Below are positions 25,219 through 31,856 of a stretch of 64,000 bases of DNA, in pieces. This DNA is from a bacterium. GTDB lineage: Bacteria > Myxococcota_A > Bradymonadia > UBA7976 > UBA1532. Below the pieces are notes generated by a model. That model worked only from the letters and a program-made list of their open reading frames with translations. It ran no database searches and was not told the DNA's origin. Where the stretch lies: NCBI GenBank assembly GCA_030427205.1, contig JAUHXC010000001.1, positions 124,001-188,000 on the forward strand. Reading direction: 5' to 3'. The position numbers and the translations under genes are program-made. The number at the start of each line of letters is the position of its first letter. Positions within the stretch are counted from its first letter, which is position 1.

Positions 25219-25231
25219 CCTATCTGATAGG
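25219..25231. promoter_or_regulatory. Perfect 13-bp palindrome in front of the accessory operon
   Basis: CCTATC-T-GATAGG is a perfect inverted repeat in the only short gap (25202-25267) upstream of the four-gene operon. It is AT-rich compared with the surroundings and includes a TATCTGATA core where a -10 box would be expected. It could be an operator or part of the promoter; no clear -35 partner is seen. Confidence 0.4.
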
Positions 25232-25267
25232 GTCGTCCCGTTGACCACGGGTGCCAGGGCCGGTGAC

Positions 25268-26032
25268 GTGAACCCGATCGACGCACTGCGAGACGCCATC
25301 GCCGCCGTCATCGGCGCCGACGACGAGCGCGCACAACGGGCCGCGACCGCGCGACCCGACGCCGGGCGCCTCGCGCCGACGCTGCCGCTGGTCCACCGCG
25401 CGCCGGCCGACCACCTCGACGCCATCTTCGCCGCCGGCCACCTCGCCGCCCCCGCGCCGTGCACCGCGGCCGAGGCGCAGTGCGGCATCCCGCGGGCGGT
25501 CTACTTCTTCCTCGGCTGCGTCGCCTACCCCGCCGGCGTCGTCGCGTTCCTCGCCCGGCCCGACGTGCTCGCCCGGCTGCCGGCCTCGTTCACGCCGTTC
25601 GATACCGGCTCGCTGAACGGCTACGCCCGCCCGCTCGACACCCGCCTGCCGTGGGACGCCGACGACCGACTGAGCTTCCTCGCTGGGCACCTGGGCAAAG
25701 GGCCCGACACCGCCGCCTTCGCGGTCGACTACCTCGCCGGTCACTTCGCCGACGTCGACGACTACGTGCGCCGGGCGCAGGTCTCCGAGCCCGACGACCC
25801 GCCGTACCACGGGCTGGCCAGCACCTCGGGCGATCGGCGGGCGTGGACCATCGAGGTGCAGCTGCACGCGGATCTGCCGGTCGACGCGGGGCATCTGCAG
25901 ACCATCGTGCTGGCCCAGGCCGACCTGCTCGCCGACATACCCGACGATCTGGTCGAACTGCTCGTGATCGCCGAGAATGACGAGCTGGAGCGCAGCGTGC
26001 GGGACGAGATCTTGGGTGAGGAGGCCGCGTGA
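25268..26032 (+). CDS. Unknown protein with possible ADP-ribosyltransferase-like fold, first gene of four-gene island operon
   Basis: A 254-residue protein (VNPIDALRDAIAAV), GTG start chosen at 25268; a TTG at 25241 is an alternative. The segment LVHRAPADHLDAIFAAGHL (His43) followed by PRAVYFFLG (Tyr79) recalls the opening of bacterial ADP-ribosyltransferase-type toxins, where a His strand, helix, and a Tyr strand form the NAD pocket. A C-terminal strand WTIEVQLHADLPV could supply the acidic residue. This is a by-eye resemblance only. There is no signal peptide or membrane helix. It overlaps the next gene by GTGA, so its product is made with the TPR-like, ATPase and nuclease proteins. Confidence 0.65.
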   Translation: MNPIDALRDAIAAVIGADDERAQRAATARPDAGRLAPTLPLVHRAPADHLDAIFAAGHLAAPAPCTAAEAQCGIPRAVYFFLGCVAYPAGVVAFLARPDVLARLPASFTPFDTGSLNGYARPLDTRLPWDADDRLSFLAGHLGKGPDTAAFAVDYLAGHFADVDDYVRRAQVSEPDDPPYHGLASTSGDRRAWTIEVQLHADLPVDAGHLQTIVLAQADLLADIPDDLVELLVIAENDELERSVRDEILGEEAA

Positions 26033-26820
26033 ACGCATCGATCCCCCTCGACGGCGCGCACATCGTCGCCGCGGCCACGCCCGCCCGCTCGAAGTCGCCC
26101 TTCAACCAGGGCCGCCCGATCGTGCGCGCCGCCGACGGCCGCCTCATGCGGGCGCGGACCTACGACGCCCACGGCGACGCCTGCGGCCCGCTGCTCTCGG
26201 ACGACGACCTGCAGACCCTGATCGCGGCCGGTCAGGCCCTGCCGCTCGAACGGCCGGTGCCCGCCGCGCCGGGGCTGGTCGTCTGGGTCCTGCGCGCCGG
26301 TTTCGTCGACCGCGAGCTGGCCCTGCACCGGCTGCGGGCAGGCCGCTGGGTACACGCGCTCCAGCCCGGCCCGGAGCACGCGTGGGTCTGCGTCGTCGAC
26401 GCGCGCGACGCCGCGCTCCAGAGCGTGCGCGACGATTGGCAGACCACCGCGACCGAGAAGGCGCTCGACGCCGGGCGCGAGGGCCGCTGGAAGACCGCGG
26501 AGCAATGGGCCGAGCAGGCCTACGCCCTGAGCCCGGGGCTGGCCCCCGAGCCGCTGGCGCTGCTGCTCATCACCCACGAGCGCACCGGCCGCGCAGCCCG
26601 CGCCCGCGGCCTGCGCGCGATGGCCGAGCGGTCGCGCGGCGCGGCGTTCGCCGAGCGGCTCGATGAGAGCGTGGCCCAGCTGCGCGCGCAGCTCCGATCT
26701 TCGCTGGACGAGCACCCACCGGCGCAGAGCCAGACGCTGGACCGCCTGCGCGCGGCGCTCGCCGCGCGGGGTCGCCCGCTCGACCGGCGCAGCGCGCGGC
26801 TGGTCGAGTACGCGGCATGA
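26029..26820 (+). CDS. Unknown TPR-like protein, second gene of the island operon
   Basis: A 263-residue protein starting at a GTG (GTGA overlap with the previous gene, with GAGGAGG five bases before it). The N-terminal half is beta-rich with AAATPARSKSPFNQGRPIVRA and PGLVVWVLRAGFVDRELALHRL. The C-terminal half is helical and TPR-like (GREGRWKTAEQWAEQAYAL, RGLRAMAERSRGAAF, RLDESVAQLRAQLR). It may be a scaffold between the ATPase and the other components. The family is not recognised. Confidence 0.7.
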   Translation: MNASIPLDGAHIVAAATPARSKSPFNQGRPIVRAADGRLMRARTYDAHGDACGPLLSDDDLQTLIAAGQALPLERPVPAAPGLVVWVLRAGFVDRELALHRLRAGRWVHALQPGPEHAWVCVVDARDAALQSVRDDWQTTATEKALDAGREGRWKTAEQWAEQAYALSPGLAPEPLALLLITHERTGRAARARGLRAMAERSRGAAFAERLDESVAQLRAQLRSSLDEHPPAQSQTLDRLRAALAARGRPLDRRSARLVEYAA

Positions 26821-28082
26821 CCCAGCCGACCGACGACCACGAACTGATCTCGCTGGGGCGGCCGGCGCCCTTCATCACCTTCTACTCGTTCAAGGGCGGC
26901 GTCGGCCGCAGCATGGCGCTGATCAACGTCGCCAGCATCGTCGCCGCCCGCGGCTTCCGGGTGCTGGTGATCGACATGGACCTCGAGGCGCCCGGCATCT
27001 CCTTCCTCGCCCGGCGCCACGGCGGCTCACCCGAGGTCGAGGTGGCCCAGCCCGGCTTCGTCGACGGCCTGCTCGACGCCCGCCAGCGCGGCGCCGAGAG
27101 CGACCTCTTCGCCCTGTCTGCGGCGGAGTTCGTCGAGCGCTACAGCACCCGCTTCGACCTGCCCGAGGGCTTCGACCAGCACCCGCGCAGCGAACTGCAC
27201 ATCATGCCCGCCGGCCGCCTCGACCCGGGCTACGCCGAGCGCTTCGAGCAGCTCGACCTCGCCGGGCTCTACCGCGAGGGGTTGGGGCTGGGGCTGGTGG
27301 CCGAGTTCAAAGCCGCCGTGCAAGGCAGCGAGCGCTTCGACTACGTCTTCGTCGACAGCCGCACCGGCTTCTCGGAGGAGTCGGGGGTCTGCACCCGCGA
27401 TCTGGCCGACCACCTGATCGTGCTCTCGGGGCTCAACCGGCAGAACGTGCAGGGCACGGCGCGGTTTTTGGCCGCGCTGCGGGCGGCGGGCAGCGAATTG
27501 TCGGGCCTGGAGGTGGTCCTCAGCCCGATCCCCAACAGCGAGGACGCGCTGGTCGACGCCCGGGTCGAGAAGGCCACGGCGATCTTCGAGGAGGCCTGGG
27601 GCGCAACCGTGCCCACCGACCTGCAGATCCCGTATCACCCGCAGCTCGCGCTGACCGAGGAGCCGCACGTCTTCCGCCGCCAGCGGGGCTATCTCTACGA
27701 CGCCTACCGGCGCCTGGAGAAGCGGGTGCTGGCGTTGATCGGCGACACGGTAGACGGCTGGCGCGAACGGTCGAGTCGGGCCTTGCAGGCGAATCGGCTG
27801 GCGGATGCCGAGGCCGCGCTGCGTATGGCCGGTATGCTGGCCGATGAGCCGGGCTGGTCCGACCCACTCGTGATGTGGTTGCCCGGGCATCTGGAAGATC
27901 TGGTGACCGAGCCGATGGGTGAACGATTCCTGGAGCACATGCACCGCGGTGCCAGCCAACACATACGCACGCTCTTGGATGATTGGCTGTTCATCCCGGG
28001 CCAGAAGCCCGACGTGCAGCAGGCCGCCGCCGAGGCGCCGCCGGAACCCGACACAGCCCCCGAACCCGACCCCAAGACCTGA
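26817..28082 (+). CDS. KGGVGR-variant MinD/ParA-type P-loop ATPase with helical C-terminus
   Basis: A 421-residue protein. The deviant Walker A motif reads SFKGGVGRSMALIN (residues 24-37). Relative to canonical ParA/MinD proteins (KGGxGK[ST]), the signature lysine (Lys26) is kept but the P-loop lysine is replaced by Arg31. The following RVLVIDMDLEAPGIS is a MinD-like switch I/Walker A' region, and YVFVDSRTGFSEES is the Walker B region with serine and arginine after the Asp. From residue about 300 the chain is helical (TVDGWRERSSRALQANRLADAEAALRM), TPR-like, with an acidic Pro-rich tail. Such KGGVGR ATPases occur in multi-gene predicted conflict systems. ATG overlaps the previous stop (ATGA). 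Confidence 0.85.
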   Translation: MTQPTDDHELISLGRPAPFITFYSFKGGVGRSMALINVASIVAARGFRVLVIDMDLEAPGISFLARRHGGSPEVEVAQPGFVDGLLDARQRGAESDLFALSAAEFVERYSTRFDLPEGFDQHPRSELHIMPAGRLDPGYAERFEQLDLAGLYREGLGLGLVAEFKAAVQGSERFDYVFVDSRTGFSEESGVCTRDLADHLIVLSGLNRQNVQGTARFLAALRAAGSELSGLEVVLSPIPNSEDALVDARVEKATAIFEEAWGATVPTDLQIPYHPQLALTEEPHVFRRQRGYLYDAYRRLEKRVLALIGDTVDGWRERSSRALQANRLADAEAALRMAGMLADEPGWSDPLVMWLPGHLEDLVTEPMGERFLEHMHRGASQHIRTLLDDWLFIPGQKPDVQQAAAEAPPEPDTAPEPDPKT

Positions 28083-28086
28083 TCCC

Positions 28087-29013
28087 GTGACCGACTGGAC
28101 CCCCGCGCACATCCAGGCCCGCTTCGCCACGCTCAATACCTGGCGTCGGGCCGGCGTGCGCGCGCCGCACAAGCCGCTGCTGCTGCTCTTCGCGCTGGGC
28201 CGGATCCTGCGCGGCGAGCCGCGGCTGGTGCGCTTCGGCGACGTCGAGCGCCACCTCGACGGGCTCATCGCCGAGTTCGGGCCGCCGCGCAAACATACCC
28301 GCGGGCGGGCGCGTTACCCGTTCTGGCACCTGTGCAACGACGGCCTGTGGGAGCTGCCCCAGCGGGCGGCGATCATCGCCGGCGGGCTCGACCGGTCGAA
28401 CGAGCCGCCCATCGCGGTGCTGCGCGAGGCCCGCGGCGGCTTCCCCGAGGCGCTGCACCTACAGCTCGTGGCCCAGCCGTGGCTCTGCGTGACGCTGATC
28501 GAGCAGCTCATCGCCGGCCACTTCCCGGCGAGCTATCGCGAAGACATCCGCGCCGCGATCGGCGTACCGCACAGCGCCTTTCACGCGAAGGTGCTCGCCG
28601 AGCAGGTGGCCCGGGCGATGCGCTTCGCCGCGCCGCGCGATCCGGCGTTCCGCAAGGCACTGCTCGACATGTGGAGCGGGCGCTGCGCGGTCTGCGGCTT
28701 CGAGGCCCGCTACGCCGATCGGCCGTTCGGGGTCGAGGCGGCGCATATCAAGTGGCACGCCGCCGGCGGGCCCGATACGCCGGACAACGGCCTCTTGCTG
28801 TGCGTGCTGCACCACCGCGCCCTCGACCGGGGGCTCTTGGGGCTGCGGGCCGACAATACGATCAAGATCGCGCCCGGCGTGCACGCCGAGGGCGTCGCCC
28901 GCCAGCGGCTGGTGGACTTCGACGGTCGCCCGCTCGGCGACGGCGGCCCGGCGCCAGCCCTCGACCCGGCGTTCATCGCGTGGCACGACGCCCAGGTCTA
29001 CCGCTGCCGGTGA
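28087..29013 (+). CDS. HNH endonuclease with phosphorothioate-DNA-binding-like N-terminal domain (type IV restriction-like)
   Basis: A 308-residue protein read from a GTG four bases after the ATPase stop. The N-terminal part (GVRAPHKPLLLLFALGRILRG, FGDVERHLDGLIAEFGPP, YPFWHLCNDGLWEL) matches the sulfur-binding domain layout of phosphorothioate-dependent restriction endonucleases. The C-terminal HNH domain has CAVCG (Cys200, Cys203), VEAAHIKWHAAGGPDTPDNG (His220, Asn235 region) and LCVLHHRALDRG. It is predicted to cut modified DNA, plausibly phosphorothioated phage or plasmid DNA. No dnd modification genes are seen in the window. It is the last gene of the island operon. Confidence 0.85.
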   Translation: MTDWTPAHIQARFATLNTWRRAGVRAPHKPLLLLFALGRILRGEPRLVRFGDVERHLDGLIAEFGPPRKHTRGRARYPFWHLCNDGLWELPQRAAIIAGGLDRSNEPPIAVLREARGGFPEALHLQLVAQPWLCVTLIEQLIAGHFPASYREDIRAAIGVPHSAFHAKVLAEQVARAMRFAAPRDPAFRKALLDMWSGRCAVCGFEARYADRPFGVEAAHIKWHAAGGPDTPDNGLLLCVLHHRALDRGLLGLRADNTIKIAPGVHAEGVARQRLVDFDGRPLGDGGPAPALDPAFIAWHDAQVYRCR

Positions 29014-29090
29014 TCGCTGATCGCGCCGTCAACCCCCACCGTCGCGCGGCGCCGCTCACGCCCGATCGAAGACGTGGGTGGCACCTCTTC

Positions 29091-29144
29091 AGGGGCAATA
29101 GGGATCGAACCTGCGACTTGCGGATCAGGAGCCCGCTGCTCCTC
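29091..29144 (-). pseudogene. tRNA-Arg(CCU)-like 3' half, possibly an integration scar
   Basis: Read on the minus strand, this carries a 7-nt anticodon loop CTCCTGA on a 5-bp stem (GCGGG/TCCGC). It is followed by a variable loop, GCAGGTTCGATCCCTAT as T arm, and TGCCCCT as acceptor 3' strand. The 5' acceptor and D arm cannot be paired properly, and the T stem has a C-A mismatch. It therefore looks like the 3' half of a tRNA-Arg(CCU), as left by integrative elements at tRNA genes. I cannot see a second copy in the window, so the integration idea is an inference. Confidence 0.4.
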
Positions 29145-29211
29145 ACATAGCGCTTTCGACCCATCACCCATCGCCCGAACCCTACGCCGCCCCGCACCGA
29201 GCGTCGACGCA

Positions 29212-29502
29212 TCACCCCTCGCGCTTTGACACCCGCAACAGATCCACCACATCCACCCCCAGCCCCTCGGCGAGCAGGACGATCGTGCGCATCGTCGGGT
29301 TGGCCTTCGCGTTGCGGATGTTGTGAATGCTCTGCGAGTTGACGCCCGTCACCCGGGAGACCTTGCGCAGCGACCAGCCCTTCTGCGCGGCGACGCGGTC
29401 GAGGTTGTGGGCGATGCGGCCGACGACGGCGTCTACCAGCGCGTCGACCTTGGGATCGTCGGGCTCCATGTTCGGCTTGTAGCGCGGGCGACCGCGGCTC
29501 AC
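29212..29502 (-). CDS. XRE-family HTH transcription regulator
   Basis: A 96-residue protein. A helix-turn-helix domain lies at about residues 35-90 (NLDRVAAQKGWSLRKVSRVTGVNSQSIHNIRNAKANPTMRTIVLLAEGLGVDVVDLL), which follows the XRE/Cro pattern. The GTG start at 29502 has no clear ribosome-binding site; an internal ATG at 29469 is an alternative. It is divergent from the 148-residue gene, with a symmetric operator between them, suggesting autoregulation. Confidence 0.85.
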   Translation of the reverse strand: MSRGRPRYKPNMEPDDPKVDALVDAVVGRIAHNLDRVAAQKGWSLRKVSRVTGVNSQSIHNIRNAKANPTMRTIVLLAEGLGVDVVDLLRVSKREG

Positions 29503-29510
29503 CAGACAAC

Positions 29511-29544
29511 ACGATATTGACCAATCTTAACTGATCAATATCAC
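29511..29544. promoter_or_regulatory. Symmetric divergent promoter/operator
   Basis: An 11-bp inverted repeat (GATATTGACCA 29513-29523 and TGATCAATATC 29532-29542, one mismatch) overlaps two mirrored promoter-like pairs. On the plus strand these are TTGACC (29517-29522), 16 bp, TATCAC (29539-29544). On the minus strand they are TTGATC (29538-29533), 16 bp, TATCGT (29516-29511). The dyad lies between the XRE gene and the 148-residue gene and would let one dimer cover both promoters. Confidence 0.6.
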
Positions 29545-29585
29545 CACCTGGTACATGCTGCCCCCGCAGATACAGGAGACCACCC

Positions 29586-30032
29586 ATGCCCACCCAGCTG
29601 ACTCCTCTCCGCTTCACCCGGGCGCAGCTCCGGGCGTTGGCCGACGTCGGCCGCTGGGTCGGCCCCGACCTGCCCCGCGTCTTCGTCGACCACCGCCGCA
29701 GGCGCTCCGCCGAGCGGGCGTTCGACGCCATCGACGACCAGCTGCGCGGGCTGCGCCGCGACCCGATCGACCTCGACCTCGAGACCTTCGCCGACCTGCA
29801 CGCCGAGCTGCGCAGCGTCGAGCTCGCCGGGCTACTGCGGGCCCGCGTGCGCGACCTGCTGGCGGTGCTCACCCTGTGGCGCGCCCTCGAACAGCTCGGC
29901 CCGGCGGCCGACGCGGAGCGCCTGCTCGTCGTGCCCGCCATCGACGAACTCGGCTGGCGAGCCGACGTGCTCGACCTGCTCATCGACCGCGGGGTCCAGG
30001 TGACGCTGCCCGGCGAACGCCGCCGCGACTGA
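29586..30032 (+). CDS. Unknown 148-residue protein paired with XRE regulator
   Basis: A protein starting MPTQLTPLRFTRAQLRALAD at an ATG 7 bp after AGGAG. It is helical and Arg/Leu/Asp-rich (VFVDHRRRRSAERAFDAIDDQLRGLRRD; ELRSVELAGLLRARVRDLLAVL). There is no membrane segment or signal peptide. It is transcribed away from the XRE gene under a shared operator, so it may be the regulator's target or partner, as in toxin-antitoxin or prophage modules. The family is unrecognised. Confidence 0.6.
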   Translation: MPTQLTPLRFTRAQLRALADVGRWVGPDLPRVFVDHRRRRSAERAFDAIDDQLRGLRRDPIDLDLETFADLHAELRSVELAGLLRARVRDLLAVLTLWRALEQLGPAADAERLLVVPAIDELGWRADVLDLLIDRGVQVTLPGERRRD

Positions 30033-30033
30033 C

Positions 30034-30120
30034 GACGGTCGCCCGCTCGGCGACGGCGACCCGGCGCCGGCCATCGACCCGGCGTTCATCGCGTGGCACG
30101 ACGCCCGGGTCTGCCGCTGA
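30034..30120 (+). pseudogene. Duplicated 3' fragment of the HNH endonuclease gene
   Basis: About 84 bp match the end of the HNH gene (28921 onwards) with 5 mismatches. The reading frame is still open and would give DGRPLGDGDPAPAIDPAFIAWHD, then a stop. The match continues past the stop codon for some bases (TGATCG...CATCGCG). It is a remnant of a second HNH copy or of an imprecise recombination event. The intervening XRE and 148-residue genes lie between the two copies. Confidence 0.75.
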
Positions 30121-30122
30121 TC

Positions 30123-30152
30123 GTTCATCGCGATGTGGCTTCGAAGGCCACT
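30123..30152. repeat. Copy 1 of a 30-bp dispersed repeat with TTCGAA core
   Basis: GTTCATCGCGAT followed by the 18-mer GTGGCTTCGAAGGCCACT. The 18-mer is an imperfect palindrome with GTGGC/GCCAC arms. An identical 18-mer with a slightly different prefix lies at 30348-30365. Confidence 0.7.
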
Positions 30153-30335
30153 GCCCGATGAAGCCGTCCATCTCCGAGTGGCGCTGCCCGTCGCCGCGGA
30201 TGGTCCCGTTCATCCCGTGGTGGCCCGCATGGCCGCCGGGTGCAGCCCGCAGATCGAGCCGACCGGCGTCGAGGGCCACCCGGCGGTCGCCGCGCGCCAA
30301 GAACATGGCCCGGTGGGCCAGAACCGCATGGCGCC

Positions 30336-30365
30336 GTTCATCCCCAGGTGGCTTCGAAGGCCACT
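30336..30365. repeat. Copy 2 of the 30-bp dispersed repeat
   Basis: GTTCATCCCCAG followed by the identical 18-mer GTGGCTTCGAAGGCCACT. A degenerate third copy of the GTTCATC prefix with GTGGTGGCCC lies near 30209. Confidence 0.7.
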
Positions 30366-30498
30366 TCGCGGTGGTCGGGTCCATGTCGATCCGCCCTCGA
30401 CGCCGCCCGCCGGTGGCCGGGCCCATGCCGATCCGGCCCTCGACGCCGTTTGGCGCTGATCCGGTTCACCGCGTTGTGGCCCTCGCCGCCGCTCGGGC

Positions 30499-31761
30499 TC
30501 AACGCAGCCCGATGCGCACCACGCAGCCGATGTCGGCGGCCTGCGGGTCGCAGTGGCCGACCAGCGTCAGCGCCTTCTCGCCGATGAACGAGCCGCGGCC
30601 CGGCGAGACGTAGGCGATGCCGGTCTCGGGCGCGCCCTCGCCGCGGACATGCAGCGCGATCCGCCGGCTCGGCGCGCCCAGGCCGACCACCAGCCAGACC
30701 CCTGGGTGGGACGGTGAGACGCCGCCGTAGCGCGGGCCGGTGTGGATCACGTCGACGACGGTCGCCAGCTCATCGCCCACCCGGCCCACCGCGGCCACCG
30801 CGGCCACCGCGTCGACGATCTGCCGGCGGGCTTTACCCGGCCGACCCAAATGCAGCGCAAACGGCTCGATGGTGTGGGACTCGGTGGCGCCGCTCGGCGC
30901 CTTCACCGGCGGCCGGCCGCTGTGGCCGACCATGCGCGGCCCCACCGGGCCCTCGACCAGCGCCACGACGCCGCCGCGATCGCCGGTGAAAGGCGTCTCG
31001 AGCGCGGTCAGCGGCCCGGCGTCGGCCCCGGTCTGCACATCGAGCGGGCGGACTTCCAGCCGCCGCTTGCCGCCGGCCGCGAGGTAGAGCTGGCCGCGCA
31101 TCACGTCGAGCCGCATGACGTCGAGGTCTTCGAACGTGCGGCTCCAGTTGGCCGCCGCGCCGACATAGCGGGCCACGGTCGCGGTCTCGGGGCCGTCGAG
31201 CATGCGGTCGCGCTCGTGGGCCAGCACGAAGCCGCCGGCGACCGGCGCCAGCCGCAGGGTATCGGCCGAGGTCGCGTCGAGCAGCACCGCCGTCGGCGCG
31301 CCGTCGGGGCTCAGGGCGATGACCGCGCCGGCGACGCCCGATACGTAGGGGTTCGCGCCGGGCGGCGCCTCCACGGTGCGCCCGCCCACGGTCAGCGCGC
31401 CGCGGGTCGTCAGCGCCAGCAGCAGGCGGCCGTCGGCCCGGATCAGATCGTGCGCCGCCTCGTCCTCCGGGCCGCCGAGGGCATGGGCCGCTTTGAGCTG
31501 TCCGGTGGGGCTCAGCAAGAGCAGCGCGATGTCGTCGCCGCCGACGGGCGTAAGCGTCGCGCCGTCGGGCAGCGTCAGCGGGCGGTCGAACTCACCGACG
31601 ACCAGCAGCGCGCCGTCGGGGCGGGGCAGCGCCGCCTCGATGTCGAGGCCGGGCAGGGTGAACCGCCACTGCTCGACCGGCGTCGGGGTGAGGCCCGGAT
31701 CGGCGGCGGCCGGGGCGGTGAGGGCGAGCGAGACGAGGCAGGTGAGCAGGGTCGGGCGCAT
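30499..31761 (-). CDS. Exported protein of unknown function (beta-propeller-like)
   Basis: A 420-residue protein. The ATG at 31761 gives a signal peptide (MRPTLLTCLVSLALTAPAAA). The mature part is a series of short beta-rich blocks (DGALLVVGEFDRPLTLPDG, DDIALLLLSPTGQLKAAHALGG, GRLLLALTTRGALTVGG), consistent with a beta-propeller or repeat fold of secreted proteins. A conserved-looking cysteine pair lies near the C-terminus (GHCDPQAADIGC). No catalytic motif is visible. It is divergent from the MscS gene, 95 bp away. Confidence 0.8.
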   Translation of the reverse strand: MRPTLLTCLVSLALTAPAAADPGLTPTPVEQWRFTLPGLDIEAALPRPDGALLVVGEFDRPLTLPDGATLTPVGGDDIALLLLSPTGQLKAAHALGGPEDEAAHDLIRADGRLLLALTTRGALTVGGRTVEAPPGANPYVSGVAGAVIALSPDGAPTAVLLDATSADTLRLAPVAGGFVLAHERDRMLDGPETATVARYVGAAANWSRTFEDLDVMRLDVMRGQLYLAAGGKRRLEVRPLDVQTGADAGPLTALETPFTGDRGGVVALVEGPVGPRMVGHSGRPPVKAPSGATESHTIEPFALHLGRPGKARRQIVDAVAAVAAVGRVGDELATVVDVIHTGPRYGGVSPSHPGVWLVVGLGAPSRRIALHVRGEGAPETGIAYVSPGRGSFIGEKALTLVGHCDPQAADIGCVVRIGLR

Positions 31762-31856
31762 GGGGGCTCCGCTGCGGGGGACGCCCCACCTAGCAGCGGC
31801 GGTCGATCGGGTCAACCGAACTTGTGCCCGCCGGCCGGGCGCGGTAGAGCCTGCCC

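Larger units (their letters stand above)
30121..30498. other. 378-bp gap without a supported gene, with short repeats
   Basis: No reading frame in either direction has a recognisable domain, a consistent ribosome-binding site or sensible amino-acid composition. The stretch contains two copies of an 18-bp near-palindrome, additional GTTCATC-containing fragments related to them and to the HNH gene end, and GC-rich filler. It ends at the stop codon of the minus-strand secreted protein gene. Confidence 0.6.

Noticed and set aside
29091..29165. A complete functional tRNA-Arg on the minus strand
   Set aside because: The 5' half cannot form the acceptor and D stems with canonical spacing: the anticodon falls about 13 nt too far from a GGGCGAT that would pair with ATTGCCC.
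30133..30459. A 108-residue frame in the repeat-bearing gap, and a 148-residue minus-strand frame there
   Set aside because: Both consist of repeat-derived translations (WLRRPL, WPSKP) without domains, ribosome-binding sites or a partner gene.
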